64,000 bases of DNA. Source: Anaerolineales bacterium. Lineage in GTDB: Bacteria > Chloroflexota > Anaerolineae > Anaerolineales > Villigracilaceae. The notes beneath the pieces were generated by a model. The model saw only the letters and a list, made by a program, of their open reading frames with translations. It was not told the DNA's origin and made no database searches. How positions within the stretch are numbered: position 1 is the first letter of the stretch; each line of letters opens with the position of its first letter. Below, piece by piece: positions 7,652-15,079 of the stretch. A program made the translations under genes and the position numbers. The stretch spans positions 62,001 through 126,000 of the forward strand of contig JAHDWB010000006.1 of the NCBI GenBank assembly GCA_023382595.1. Direction: 5' to 3'.

Positions 7652-8242
7652 ATGACATCGAAACAGGCGGACACACGTTTACCCTATCGCTTAAGAGAGC
7701 CATTCCTTACCACGACGGAATTGGCTCTTTTTCGTATGTTGACCGAAATGATGGGGGAACGCTATTTAATTTGCCCAAAGGTGGCGCTGAACGATGTCTT
7801 TTACATCCTGCGCCCGAATGAGAATGTGCATTTCTTTAATAAGATCTTCCGCAAGCATGTGGACTTTTTGTTGTGCGATCCAAAAACGTTTGCGCCATCC
7901 TTTGGGGTGGAGATCGTCAAACCGATCGCCAAGGATGGCGGGCGTGAAGCGGATAAGTTTATGGAAGAACTGTTCACCGATGCGGGACTGCCGCTTGTGC
8001 ATATCCCGTCTGGGGAGAAGTATGAGGCAGCGGATATTATCAATTTATTCCAGCTGGCGGTGGCGAAGGTTGGCGGGGCGAATTTACTGCGCGTGGACAG
8101 TCCGTCTGATACGGTTCCGAATTGCCCGATTTGTGGGAAGATGATGGTATTGCGTATCCATCGCAACGGTTCGGACTTGGGAAAGAAGTATTATGGCTGC
8201 ATGGATAGTCCGCGCTGCGCCGGTGTGGTGGCGATTGATTAG
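7652..8242 (+). CDS. DUF2726 protein with C-terminal topoisomerase-type zinc ribbon
   Basis: About 196 residues. The N-terminal DUF2726 region has the nuclease-like pattern VDFLLCDPKTFAPSFGVEI followed by the charged DGGREADKFMEELFTDAGLPLVHI segment, resembling restriction-endonuclease-fold proteins. The end has a four-Cys zinc ribbon, CPICGKMM and YGCMDSPRCAG, of the type found at topoisomerase I C-termini. A role in DNA handling is plausible but unproven. The start at 7652 is preferred to an upstream in-frame ATG-like codon because the -10 TATAAT lies just before it. Single gene, convergent with the minus operon to its right. Confidence 0.8.
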   Translation: MTSKQADTRLPYRLREPFLTTTELALFRMLTEMMGERYLICPKVALNDVFYILRPNENVHFFNKIFRKHVDFLLCDPKTFAPSFGVEIVKPIAKDGGREADKFMEELFTDAGLPLVHIPSGEKYEAADIINLFQLAVAKVGGANLLRVDSPSDTVPNCPICGKMMVLRIHRNGSDLGKKYYGCMDSPRCAGVVAID

Positions 8243-8715
8243 CTTGCCGCGGGCTGCGGTGTTTCCGGTGTGATGAACTGTTTTGCCTGAAGGAATTTGA
8301 AAATCCCAAAAACGACCCCAACACATACGTAACCGAACACAAGACCAAACCCGCCCAGGAGTGCGCCGTATTGCAAGCCCTCCAGAAATTGGGCGGTACT
8401 GTCAGCGGGCAGGTATATCACTACCGCTTCGATCACGAGCAATGGGAATAAGAGAAGCGGGGAGAGCAATCCGGCTCTGGAAAGCGCGGTTGTGGATTTG
8501 TTCCTGCTCCAAAACCCCAAGCCGATCGCAAGCAGTGTGTAGGGAACGAACCAGATAAATGCTCCCAGGGCATAGATGGCGAAGGGAAACATCAGTGCCT
8601 GCCACGTGTCTGAAACGTCCATCAGGTTGGAGGTTATCCCGATGATGATCATGCAAATGATCCAGAGTCCGTACGGAAACAGCAGGGCAAGCCGAAAGAA
8701 GGTTTGTGTTTTCAT
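8239..8715 (-). CDS. Small multi-pass membrane protein, last gene of GbsR operon
   Basis: About 158 residues with four hydrophobic spans (around residues 8-27, 45-70, 88-108 and 121-147) and a short polar C-terminus. No family was recognised. The start at 8715 gives an ATGA overlap with the stop of the upstream NAD(P)-binding protein, so translation is probably coupled. Its 3' end overlaps the convergent DUF2726 gene by 4 nt. Confidence 0.75.
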   Translation of the reverse strand: MKTQTFFRLALLFPYGLWIICMIIIGITSNLMDVSDTWQALMFPFAIYALGAFIWFVPYTLLAIGLGFWSRNKSTTALSRAGLLSPLLLFPLLVIEAVVIYLPADSTAQFLEGLQYGALLGGFGLVFGYVCVGVVFGIFKFLQAKQFITPETPQPAAS

Positions 8716-9617
8716 TTGTAATGCCTTTCCAGTTCGGAAGCATATTTCGCGCCGATGATGTTTTGGTTTTCCTTCAACCATTCCTTGAAGACGGTCTTCC
8801 CGCGGGCAGGCTCTTTGGATACCAGAAGGTTTGATGACAAGCCATCCACTTCTTCAGGGGTCAGCAGCACATCTTTCAAAAAGAGGCTCAAGAATTGCGC
8901 GGCGAATAGCGCCACCCTTGGCGGGACCGAGATCGTGAGCCGCTTCACACCGATGCTTTCACCGACCATCTGCACCAATTCCTTGAAGGTATAGGAATCG
9001 GGTCCGACGGCGTCGATCACATAATTTTCCTTGCTGTACACGGCTTCTACGGCAAGTTCTGCCAAGTCTTCGACATGCACAGGCTGAATGCCATATGATC
9101 CGTCGCCGGGGATGAAGAAGAACGGGAAGCGTCTAAGCAGAAAGGCGATATTGTTGATAAGCACATCCTGTCCGCCGCCGACCAGTACGGTGGGACGCAG
9201 GATCGCATAGGACAAGCCCGATTCGGTCACTGCTTTTTCATTCGCCGCCTTGCCCCAATAATACGGCAGGTGCGAATCCGCGGACGGGTTGGCAATGCTG
9301 ATATGCACGATGCGTTTCACGCCAGCTTTCACAGCCGCATTCACCAACTTTTGCGTATTCTCTACTGCGCGGGGCTGGGTGTTCTCGCCCTTGTCAAAGC
9401 GCACCCAATAGGTATTGACCAGCACATCCACGCCGCGCAGGGATTCGGTCATGCCTGCTTCGTCGAAGTCCAGCGGAAAGGCTTTCACTTTTCCATCGAA
9501 TGGATCGGGACGGTTCGGATGCCCGGTCAATGTGATGACTTCCTCGCCGCGCGCAAGCAAACGCTGCGTGATGTACTTGCCTGAATAACTAAATGCGCCA
9601 GTCACTGCTATTTTCAT
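8712..9617 (-). CDS. NAD(P)-binding NmrA/SDR-like protein (NDUFA9-like)
   Basis: About 301 residues of the atypical short-chain dehydrogenase type. It opens with MKIAVTGAFSYSGKYITQRLL, a glycine-rich dinucleotide-binding turn, followed by GVDVLVNTYWVRFD and GVKRIVHISIANP, as in NmrA-like and complex I NDUFA9-like proteins; YYWGKAANEKAV supplies a YxxxK-like pair. Substrate unknown; it may bind NAD(P)H and quinone-type or sugar-type ligands. The start at 9617 forms an ATGA overlap with the upstream gene. An upstream in-frame extension to 9911 is not used because it would overlap that gene and has no family similarity. Confidence 0.85.
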   Translation of the reverse strand: MKIAVTGAFSYSGKYITQRLLARGEEVITLTGHPNRPDPFDGKVKAFPLDFDEAGMTESLRGVDVLVNTYWVRFDKGENTQPRAVENTQKLVNAAVKAGVKRIVHISIANPSADSHLPYYWGKAANEKAVTESGLSYAILRPTVLVGGGQDVLINNIAFLLRRFPFFFIPGDGSYGIQPVHVEDLAELAVEAVYSKENYVIDAVGPDSYTFKELVQMVGESIGVKRLTISVPPRVALFAAQFLSLFLKDVLLTPEEVDGLSSNLLVSKEPARGKTVFKEWLKENQNIIGAKYASELERHYK

Positions 9618-9961
9618 TGTGCCTCTTTTCTGCGTGGAGCAACCAGCGCGAAGAACGATACGATCAATCCAATTCCGACCAGTGCGAACAGAAAGCCTGT
9701 CAGATTTCCGCTGATTCTGCGGGTGATTTCGAAGAATAACTCTTCGGTGTTTTTGGCTTGGGGTTGGTAGGTCAGCGCGATGAGCAGCGGTAACCCCACC
9801 AATAAAATATTTGAGAAGACCGTCCAGAATTGAGCGCGTTCTTCCGTGCCGCATAGATCCACAAGAATACGGTTGAGGAACGGGCGCAGATAACGAACGA
9901 CCGCTCCGCAAATGACAAGTGTCAGTATTACTTCAAGTAAAAAGAAAAAGATGCTGTTCAT
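9614..9961 (-). CDS. Small membrane protein in GbsR operon
   Basis: 115 residues with three predicted hydrophobic helices (about 4-24, 48-64, 89-107) and a basic C-terminal RRKE tail. No family recognised. It lies 8 nt after the regulator gene and overlaps the oxidoreductase-like gene by ATGA, so the four genes form a tight operon. Confidence 0.72.
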   Translation of the reverse strand: MNSIFFFLLEVILTLVICGAVVRYLRPFLNRILVDLCGTEERAQFWTVFSNILLVGLPLLIALTYQPQAKNTEELFFEITRRISGNLTGFLFALVGIGLIVSFFALVAPRRKEAQ

Positions 9962-9969
9962 GGTTCTCC

Positions 9970-10500
9970 TTATTTCAAAATCGATAAGATGTTTTTGACG
10001 TTTCCAATCCCAAGGCTGTCCAGTTTGATGACCGCCTTGGCGAGACTGTCGATCGCATTGAAAAAATCCTGCAACGCCTTCACGCGTTCGCGGATGAATT
10101 GAATCTCCGCCTCGTTACCGGACACCGAGCCTGATTCCAGTTTCTCGAGCGTTTCCTTCACCGACAGGACGGCACGGTCGAATTCGCTGTTCTGCCGCTC
10201 CTTCAATATCGAGCGGATGGAGGCATAAAAATCGCTTTCCGCTTCGTAATAATCCTTGCGGTCACCGAGTTTGGAGGAACGATGGACCAGTCCCATGCGC
10301 GCCAGTTTTCGCACCTCGGTGCTGATCGCGCCTTTGGTGAGCCCGGTCTGTTCGGCGATCTCATCCAGCGAGAGCGGGGTGGGGGAAAGATACAGCACGG
10401 CGAAGATCGCGCCCATGCCTTTTGGAAAGCCCCAAAAGCGGCTGATCTGGCTGAGACCTTCGGTGAATTCCTGCTTGAGTTGGGTAAGTTTTATGGCCAT
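9970..10500 (-). CDS. GbsR/MarR-type transcriptional regulator
   Basis: About 176 residues. A winged helix-turn-helix occupies residues about 18-95 (SLDEIAEQTGLTKGAISTEVRKLARMGLVHRSSKLGDRKDYYEA), with the PKGMGAIFAVLYLSP segment typical of GbsR-like proteins. A helical C-terminal region follows. It is the first gene of a four-gene membrane operon, with a consensus promoter and a 22-bp perfect palindrome overlapping the expected transcription start, so it very likely represses its own operon. The start at 10500 is chosen because the palindrome lies just upstream of it and the HTH begins a few residues in. Confidence 0.88.
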   Translation of the reverse strand: MAIKLTQLKQEFTEGLSQISRFWGFPKGMGAIFAVLYLSPTPLSLDEIAEQTGLTKGAISTEVRKLARMGLVHRSSKLGDRKDYYEAESDFYASIRSILKERQNSEFDRAVLSVKETLEKLESGSVSGNEAEIQFIRERVKALQDFFNAIDSLAKAVIKLDSLGIGNVKNILSILK

Positions 10501-10515
10501 TATTAACTCTTTAGA

Positions 10516-10537
10516 ACGTTTAGTAATTACTAAACGT
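10516..10537. promoter_or_regulatory. 22-bp palindromic operator of the GbsR-type regulator
   Basis: ACGTTTAGTAA is followed immediately by its exact reverse complement TTACTAAACGT. It lies between the -10 box (10543-10538 on the minus strand) and the regulator ATG, right over the expected transcription start, the usual place for an autorepressor site. Confidence 0.8.
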
Positions 10538-10566
10538 AATATATGATAAGTTCCCCAACTTGTCAA
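10538..10566 (-). promoter_or_regulatory. Consensus sigma-70 promoter of the GbsR operon
   Basis: On the minus strand TTGACA (10566-10561), a 17-nt spacer and TATATT (10543-10538): nearly ideal boxes and ideal spacing. The -35 box abuts the terminator of the preceding gene. Confidence 0.82.
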
Positions 10567-10570
10567 GAAC

Positions 10571-10595
10571 AAAAAAGCCGCCGAAGTTCGGCGGC
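10571..10595 (-). terminator. Intrinsic terminator of the secreted-protein gene
   Basis: GCCGCCGA (10577-10584) pairs with TCGGCGGC (10588-10595) around a 3-nt loop, and the minus-strand transcript continues into six Ts (10576-10571). Confidence 0.82.
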
Positions 10596-10605
10596 TTTTG
10601 TCTTT

Positions 10606-11142
10606 TTATGGCGGTTCGTAAAACGTCCTGAATAGTTCCGCGCCTGTTTTTCCCTGCGCTTCACTCTTGTATTGCTCGATCGGCACGCGGACGATGACCT
10701 GCTCTGTGGGAAGTTTGATAAATCGAAATTCCACAAATCCTGGCTGAGGTCCCTGTATCTCCTCGCGGGGGAGTTCTAGGATGACGGTCATGACCTGCCT
10801 GATCCAGTCTCCGAAAGCGTCCTCGTCTGCCAGATCATCCACTTCCCGGCGGACGTAGAAGTCGGTTTCCATGACGCCGAACGTGGATGTGCCGTCGGCG
10901 TATACGCAATCCTCCCCAAAGAGCATGGCATTTGCATTTGCCCGTTCGTCCAGCGCGCGGACGGCGGCATCCAGTTTCTCGGATAACTCCATGTCATCCT
11001 GCTGCGCCCAGACGAAGTAACAGTCTTCACTAGCGTCAGGCGTAGCGGTTTCGGCAGTAGGCGCGTTGACACTCTGCAAAGCAAGAAATCCCGCCGTTGC
11101 GGAGAGGGCGATGCCGATGAGTAAATTCCGTTTGTGCTTCAT
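10606..11142 (-). CDS. Hypothetical secreted protein
   Basis: 178 residues, not recognised as any family. The N-terminus (KHKRNLLIGIALSATAGFLAL) is a basic start plus a hydrophobic core, like a signal peptide or anchor, followed by an Ala/Thr-rich stretch. The mature part is acidic, with two cysteines (DCYF and DCVY) that could form a disulfide outside the cytoplasm. It is a single gene with its own terminator. The 124-bp gap on its right holds a GGGAGC/GCTCCC hairpin (11168-11181) and no gene. Confidence 0.68.
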   Translation of the reverse strand: MKHKRNLLIGIALSATAGFLALQSVNAPTAETATPDASEDCYFVWAQQDDMELSEKLDAAVRALDERANANAMLFGEDCVYADGTSTFGVMETDFYVRREVDDLADEDAFGDWIRQVMTVILELPREEIQGPQPGFVEFRFIKLPTEQVIVRVPIEQYKSEAQGKTGAELFRTFYEPP

Positions 11143-11266
11143 GTGTTTTTATCCGCTTATGGAATCAGGGAGCTTGCTCCCGAAATTATGGCGGCGAGCC
11201 GTCTGACTTAAAAGCGGATTCATTGTCAGGGTGAAAAAGCCGAAGGATGTGCAGGCAGTTCCAATG

Positions 11267-12472
11267 TCAGGATGATGCGGGCGGCTTCAGCAGATCCGCT
11301 GCGGCAGATGCCATCAACGCCACGCCGTTGACAAGCGCGCGCTCGTCAAAGTCAAATTTGGGATGATGGTGATTGTAGTTCAAATTCTTCTCGGCGTTGG
11401 CAGAGCCGATGCAGAAATAACAGCCGTCAACTTTTTCCTGCATATAGCCCATATCCTCCGCGCCCATGGTCAGGTAGGTGTTGGTTTGGATGTACTCTTC
11501 GGGGAAGATGCCTTTCGCGGTTTCGTACACGCTCGCCGAAACCTTGCTTTCATTGATCACGGGTGCAGTGACCTGTTTGATGGTGATCTCGACTTCGCAG
11601 TTCATGGCTTGGGCGACCCCGCGCACAATTTGCTCGAAGCGTTCCAGCACGGTCTTGCGGACTTCGGGGTCGAAGGTGCGGATCGTGCCATTGAGTTCAG
11701 CGGTCTGCGGGATAACGTTGAAGGCTGTACCGGCATGAATGGACGTAACGCTGATAACGGCTGGTTTGAGCGGCTCGATGTTGCGCGAGACGACGGTTTG
11801 CAGCGCGGTGACGATCTGCGCCGCGCACACGACCGGGTCGATGGTGGTCTCGGGAACGGCTCCATGCCCGCCTTTGCCTGTCAGTTTGACGATGAACAGT
11901 TCCGCCCCGGCAAAGACAGGTCCTTCGCCGACGTGGATCCAGCCGACGGGTTTGTCGTTCCATAAATGCAGTGACAGGGTCTTTTCCACGCTCGGGTTTT
12001 CGAGCACACCGTCGCGCATCATCATCAATGCGCCGCCGATTTCCTCTCCGTTTGTGCCTTCCTCCGACGGCTGGAAGCAGAATTTGATATTGCCAGCGAG
12101 ATTGTCCTTGTATTCATTCAATATCTTTGCAACGGTCAATCCGATGGCAGTATGACCGTCGTGTCCGCAGGCGTGCATGACGCCGTTGTTGATGGAGGAA
12201 TATTCCGCGCCGGTATCTTCGGTGATGGGGAGCGCGTCCATATCGAACCGAAGCAGGATCGTTGGACCCGGTCTTTTTCCTTCGAGCAAGCCGACGACAC
12301 CGGTTTTGCCGACGCCTTTGGTGACTTCAAGCCCGAGGGTTTCGAGTTCTTTTGCGACGATGCCGCCGGTGCGAATCTCGTTGAATCCCAGCTCAGGGTG
12401 CTTGTGGAAGTCGCGCCGCATGGCTTGGGTGTAAGGGAAGAGTTCTTCGGCTTGCTTGAGGAAGTTGGGCAT
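11267..12472 (-). CDS. M20-family amidohydrolase (IAA-amino-acid hydrolase/HipO type)
   Basis: 401 residues of the M20D zinc peptidase family. Visible motifs are RRDFHKHPELGF at the start, MHACGHDGHTAIGL with metal-binding Cys/His, the FQPSEEGTNGEEIGG catalytic Glu pair, the GKGGHGAVPE dimerisation-domain His and the C-terminal NYNHHHPKFDFDE His cluster. Relatives release amino acids from N-acyl or conjugated forms (hippurate, indole-acetyl amino acids, N-acetyl-diaminopimelate). A GGAG ribosome site lies about 9 nt before the ATG. A catabolic or peptide-recycling role is the likeliest; the substrate cannot be fixed. Confidence 0.92.
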   Translation of the reverse strand: MPNFLKQAEELFPYTQAMRRDFHKHPELGFNEIRTGGIVAKELETLGLEVTKGVGKTGVVGLLEGKRPGPTILLRFDMDALPITEDTGAEYSSINNGVMHACGHDGHTAIGLTVAKILNEYKDNLAGNIKFCFQPSEEGTNGEEIGGALMMMRDGVLENPSVEKTLSLHLWNDKPVGWIHVGEGPVFAGAELFIVKLTGKGGHGAVPETTIDPVVCAAQIVTALQTVVSRNIEPLKPAVISVTSIHAGTAFNVIPQTAELNGTIRTFDPEVRKTVLERFEQIVRGVAQAMNCEVEITIKQVTAPVINESKVSASVYETAKGIFPEEYIQTNTYLTMGAEDMGYMQEKVDGCYFCIGSANAEKNLNYNHHHPKFDFDERALVNGVALMASAAADLLKPPASS

Positions 12473-12537
12473 GAATTTTCTCCGTTTAGAATTGAACGTT
12501 TTAATTGAGCTGTGCAGTTTCTAACCTATTACTTGGG

Positions 12538-13263
12538 CTATCCATATTTCACAACGCGGAATTTTTCCACGTAGCGCGGATTTTCGTCTGTGCTGTCTTC
12601 CGTGTGGCGTGTCTTCAGGCGTTCAGTAAGTTTTTCCACATCCTGCACCTGGGTTTTGTGTTCGAGTATGCCTTTGAGTTTGATCTCCCAGGTTTCGGTG
12701 ACGTCCACTTCGGTGTTGGGCTGGCTGGTGAGCGAGCACCAGATTTCCTTCGGCATGTGCGGTTCAAATCCCTGCGCAAGCAGTTCGGGGAAATAAGCCA
12801 CATTGCCGGCGGCTGGAAAGACGGCGTCCAGTACGACCTGTCCGCAGGCGCGGTGGTCGGGGTGGTTGATGCCATACATGGCGAACAGGTTTTGCGGATC
12901 GCAGGTGACGAGGATGTCCGGCTTGTGTTTGCGGATCTCACGGACAACGTCGCGGCGGAGATCAAGGCTTGGGATCAGGTAGCCGTCCGGCAGGTCCATG
13001 AAGTGAACCGACTGCGCGCCGATGACTTTCGCGGCATTCCGCTGTTCTTCATGTCGGATCCCGCATAGGTTTTCAGGCGTCATTTCGGGGTGGGTGGTGG
13101 GATTGAAGCCTTTATCGCCGCAGGTGAGCAGGAGATAGGTGATAGCGTGTCCGTCGCGCGCCCATTTGGCAAGGGTTGCCCCGCAGAAGAATTCAGGGTC
13201 GTCGGGGTGCGCGAGGATGACGAGGATGTTTTTGGGAGAGTCCCAGGGTTCGGGTTTGGTCAT
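12538..13263 (-). CDS. PIG-L/LmbE-type zinc deacetylase
   Basis: 241 residues. The AHPDDPEFFCGATLAKWA motif near residue 18 is the AHPDDxE zinc-binding signature of N-acetylglucosamine deacetylases, and the NHPDHRACGQ segment supplies the later His residues. Family members deacetylate GlcNAc-linked lipids, mycothiol or bacillithiol precursors, or secondary metabolites. A hairpin at 13281-13312 separates it from the upstream PSP1 gene. No partner glycosyltransferase is next to it, so the substrate is open. Confidence 0.9.
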   Translation of the reverse strand: MTKPEPWDSPKNILVILAHPDDPEFFCGATLAKWARDGHAITYLLLTCGDKGFNPTTHPEMTPENLCGIRHEEQRNAAKVIGAQSVHFMDLPDGYLIPSLDLRRDVVREIRKHKPDILVTCDPQNLFAMYGINHPDHRACGQVVLDAVFPAAGNVAYFPELLAQGFEPHMPKEIWCSLTSQPNTEVDVTETWEIKLKGILEHKTQVQDVEKLTERLKTRHTEDSTDENPRYVEKFRVVKYG

Positions 13264-13280
13264 GAGATGTGGAGTATGAA

Positions 13281-13312
13281 ATACGGATTACGCCGTGACG
13301 CGTAATCCGTAT
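13281..13312. repeat. Strong hairpin between PSP1 and PIG-L genes
   Basis: ATACGGATTACGC pairs with GCGTAATCCGTAT over 13 bp around a 6-nt loop. There is no T-run on either strand, so it could be a transcript-stabilising hairpin or a REP-like element. Confidence 0.65.
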
Positions 13313-13321
13313 CATCTGAAA

Positions 13322-14254
13322 TCACTGTTTTTTCTTTGCCTTGCCGCAGGTGCATCCGCCGCCTTCGTGACGGTCGCAGGGCGCTTCCGCTTTGCGGCGC
13401 AGAGCTTCGAGTTCATCCCAAGGCTGGAGATCCTCGCGCTCAAAGGTTTCGGTAAAACGCTTTCCATCCGGGTCTTCGAGCAGCACCATGACCTTGTTGC
13501 TCATTGGCAGGATGTCCACAACTTTGCCTTCGCCCTTTGGTGTGACCACGCGTTTGTTGCGCTTGGGAAGTTGTTTGCGGGCTTCGACATATTGCTCATA
13601 TTCGTAGATCAGGCAGCAGCGCAGGCGTCCGCACATGCCGGTGATCTCGTTCGGGGTGAGCGAGATGCCCTGCTCTTTTGCCATCTTGATCGAAATGGGG
13701 GAAAAGTCAGTCAGGAATTTGGAGCAGCAGCGGGTTTCGATGCCGCAGGCGCCCATGCCGCCCAGGAACTTTGCAACATCACGCGGACCGATCTGCCGCA
13801 TTTCAATGTGTGTGTTCGGGTACAGTTCCTGCATGTCCTTTTTCAGCGACTTGAGATCGACCTTGTCTTCGCTTTCCGTGCTGAAAAGGAAGGCGAGGCG
13901 CGTGCCGTCGTAGTTGTATTCGGCGGTGACGATCTTGATGGTGTTGAGCAAGCCAAGTTCGGATGCGCGCGCGCGGCAGTTGATCATGGCTTCGGTCTGT
14001 TTGGACTGCCATGATTGCTGGAGCAGCAGGTCGCGCGGCGTGGCGCGTCGTTCCACCTGCTTCCAGCCGCCCTCGGGTCTTTCGGGAATTTCCTGTACGA
14101 TCTGGACGACTTCGCCGAGATGTCTGCCGCGGGAGGTATCCACAATAACGTGATCGCCGACGTTGATGCCGGAGATGGCGGATGAGTCAAAGTGGTAAAT
14201 TTTTCCGATCTTGGTAAAGCGTACACCGATAATGTTGTTGGCGATGGTTTGCAT
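13322..14254 (-). CDS. PSP1 domain protein (YaaT-like)
   Basis: About 310 residues. The middle contains the PSP1 core: TEYNYDGTRLAFLFSTESEDKVDLKSL, the GPRDVAKFLGGMGACGIETRCCSKFL cysteine cluster and TGMCGRLRCCLIYEYEQY, the strongly conserved end. In Bacillus, YaaT works with YlbF and YmcA as an RNA-processing and phosphorelay cofactor. The C-terminus has a Cys/His-rich tail (CDRHEGGGCTCGKAKKKQ) that could bind metal. The start at 14254 is chosen because a TATAAT lies 7 nt upstream and longer starts would run back towards the response-regulator gene. Probably a leaderless message. Confidence 0.9.
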   Translation of the reverse strand: MQTIANNIIGVRFTKIGKIYHFDSSAISGINVGDHVIVDTSRGRHLGEVVQIVQEIPERPEGGWKQVERRATPRDLLLQQSWQSKQTEAMINCRARASELGLLNTIKIVTAEYNYDGTRLAFLFSTESEDKVDLKSLKKDMQELYPNTHIEMRQIGPRDVAKFLGGMGACGIETRCCSKFLTDFSPISIKMAKEQGISLTPNEITGMCGRLRCCLIYEYEQYVEARKQLPKRNKRVVTPKGEGKVVDILPMSNKVMVLLEDPDGKRFTETFEREDLQPWDELEALRRKAEAPCDRHEGGGCTCGKAKKKQ

Positions 14255-14261
14255 GGGCGCA

Positions 14262-14267
14262 ATTATA
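14262..14267 (-). promoter_or_regulatory. -10 box of the PSP1 gene (leaderless arrangement)
   Basis: A perfect TATAAT on the minus strand ends 7 nt before the ATG at 14254. The -35 region is weak. There is no ribosome site between them. Confidence 0.5.
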
Positions 14268-14313
14268 CTAGCGATTGTGGATTGATGGCTTTTTGCGGGT
14301 GTGTAGAAAACCG

Positions 14314-14348
14314 CACGGGCAGACGCCGAGAATTTGCGCCTGCCCGTG
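14314..14348 (-). terminator. Hairpin after the response-regulator gene
   Basis: CACGGGCAG and CTGCCCGTG form the outer 9 bp, extended inside by CGC/GCG after one mismatch. On the minus strand it is followed by CGGTTTTC, a modest T tract, and lies 28 nt after the response-regulator stop. Confidence 0.6.
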
Positions 14349-14375
14349 ACTAAAATCGAACTGGTGATTCTTCTA

Positions 14376-15002
14376 CTATGCTTCTTCCAGCCGTTCCAAA
14401 TGCGCGTTGACCTGGTCCAGCAGGCGCAGAAGTTCCTTCCGCTCGTTGACCGTGTGGTGCAGGGAACCGGTGAAATGATCTCGTTCGACCTCATTGACAT
14501 TCTGAACAAGGCTCTCGGCGCGCGCGATCTGCATGTTCTTCTCCGCCAGTTTAAATTCCAGCCGTTGACGGTAGCCGAGGTAGAACTCCTTTTCAGTGAC
14601 CGGTTTTACCGCCTCCGGTTTTGGCGCCTTTAATAAGTCTTCGATCAAGGCGAGGAAATCCTCGATCACAACGGGCTTTTCCATAAAGCGTGTCGCACCG
14701 ATGTCCAGCGCAAAGGCTTTATCCTCCGGTGCGACGTATGTGGCGGAAAGGAAAATGACCGGAATGTCTCGCGTTTTCGGTTCGATGCGCAGGCGGTGGA
14801 CAAGGCTGAATCCGTCCATGCGTGGCATGAGAATGTCTGTGATCACGAGCGTGGGCGCTTCCTTCTCGATCAGTTCGATTGCATCCTGCCCATTAACGGC
14901 AGTTTCCACGCGGTAACCCTTGAATTTCAGTGTCGTTTCCAGCAGCGCCAGAATGTCGGGAATATCCTCCACGACCAGCAGGTAGCCTTTGGTAGTGTCC
15001 AT
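14376..15002 (-). CDS. Response regulator with C-terminal helical extension
   Basis: 208 residues. A CheY-like receiver covers about 1-125: acidic VVEDIPD at 10-16, phosphoacceptor Asp56 in VITDILMPRMDGF, the conserved Ser/Thr in FLSATYV, and Lys in FMEKPV. Residues about 140-208 are predicted helical and probably coiled-coil (LEFKLAEKNMQIARAESLVQ), with no DNA-binding domain or enzyme domain. It likely signals by protein contact. The gene has a leaderless-type promoter and no histidine kinase beside it. Confidence 0.87.
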   Translation of the reverse strand: MDTTKGYLLVVEDIPDILALLETTLKFKGYRVETAVNGQDAIELIEKEAPTLVITDILMPRMDGFSLVHRLRIEPKTRDIPVIFLSATYVAPEDKAFALDIGATRFMEKPVVIEDFLALIEDLLKAPKPEAVKPVTEKEFYLGYRQRLEFKLAEKNMQIARAESLVQNVNEVERDHFTGSLHHTVNERKELLRLLDQVNAHLERLEEA

Positions 15003-15008
15003 GTCTCT

Positions 15009-15037
15009 ATTTTAGCCCTTAATTACATTTTTGTAAG
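15009..15037 (-). promoter_or_regulatory. Leaderless promoter of the response regulator
   Basis: On the minus strand CTTACA (15037-15032), 17 nt, TAAAAT (15014-15009), then 6 nt to the ATG at 15002. Confidence 0.5.
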
Positions 15038-15079
15038 TTGCGAATTAATTGCCATTATTGGACATTTGTCATTTCATCT

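Noticed and set aside
9618-9911. An N-terminal extension of the NAD(P)-binding protein
   Set aside because: It would overlap the 115-aa membrane gene almost fully; the ATGA-linked ATG at 9617 starts exactly at the Rossmann motif.
14255-14509. An N-terminal extension of the PSP1 protein
   Set aside because: It would run into the response-regulator gene, and a TATAAT lies 7 nt before the chosen start.
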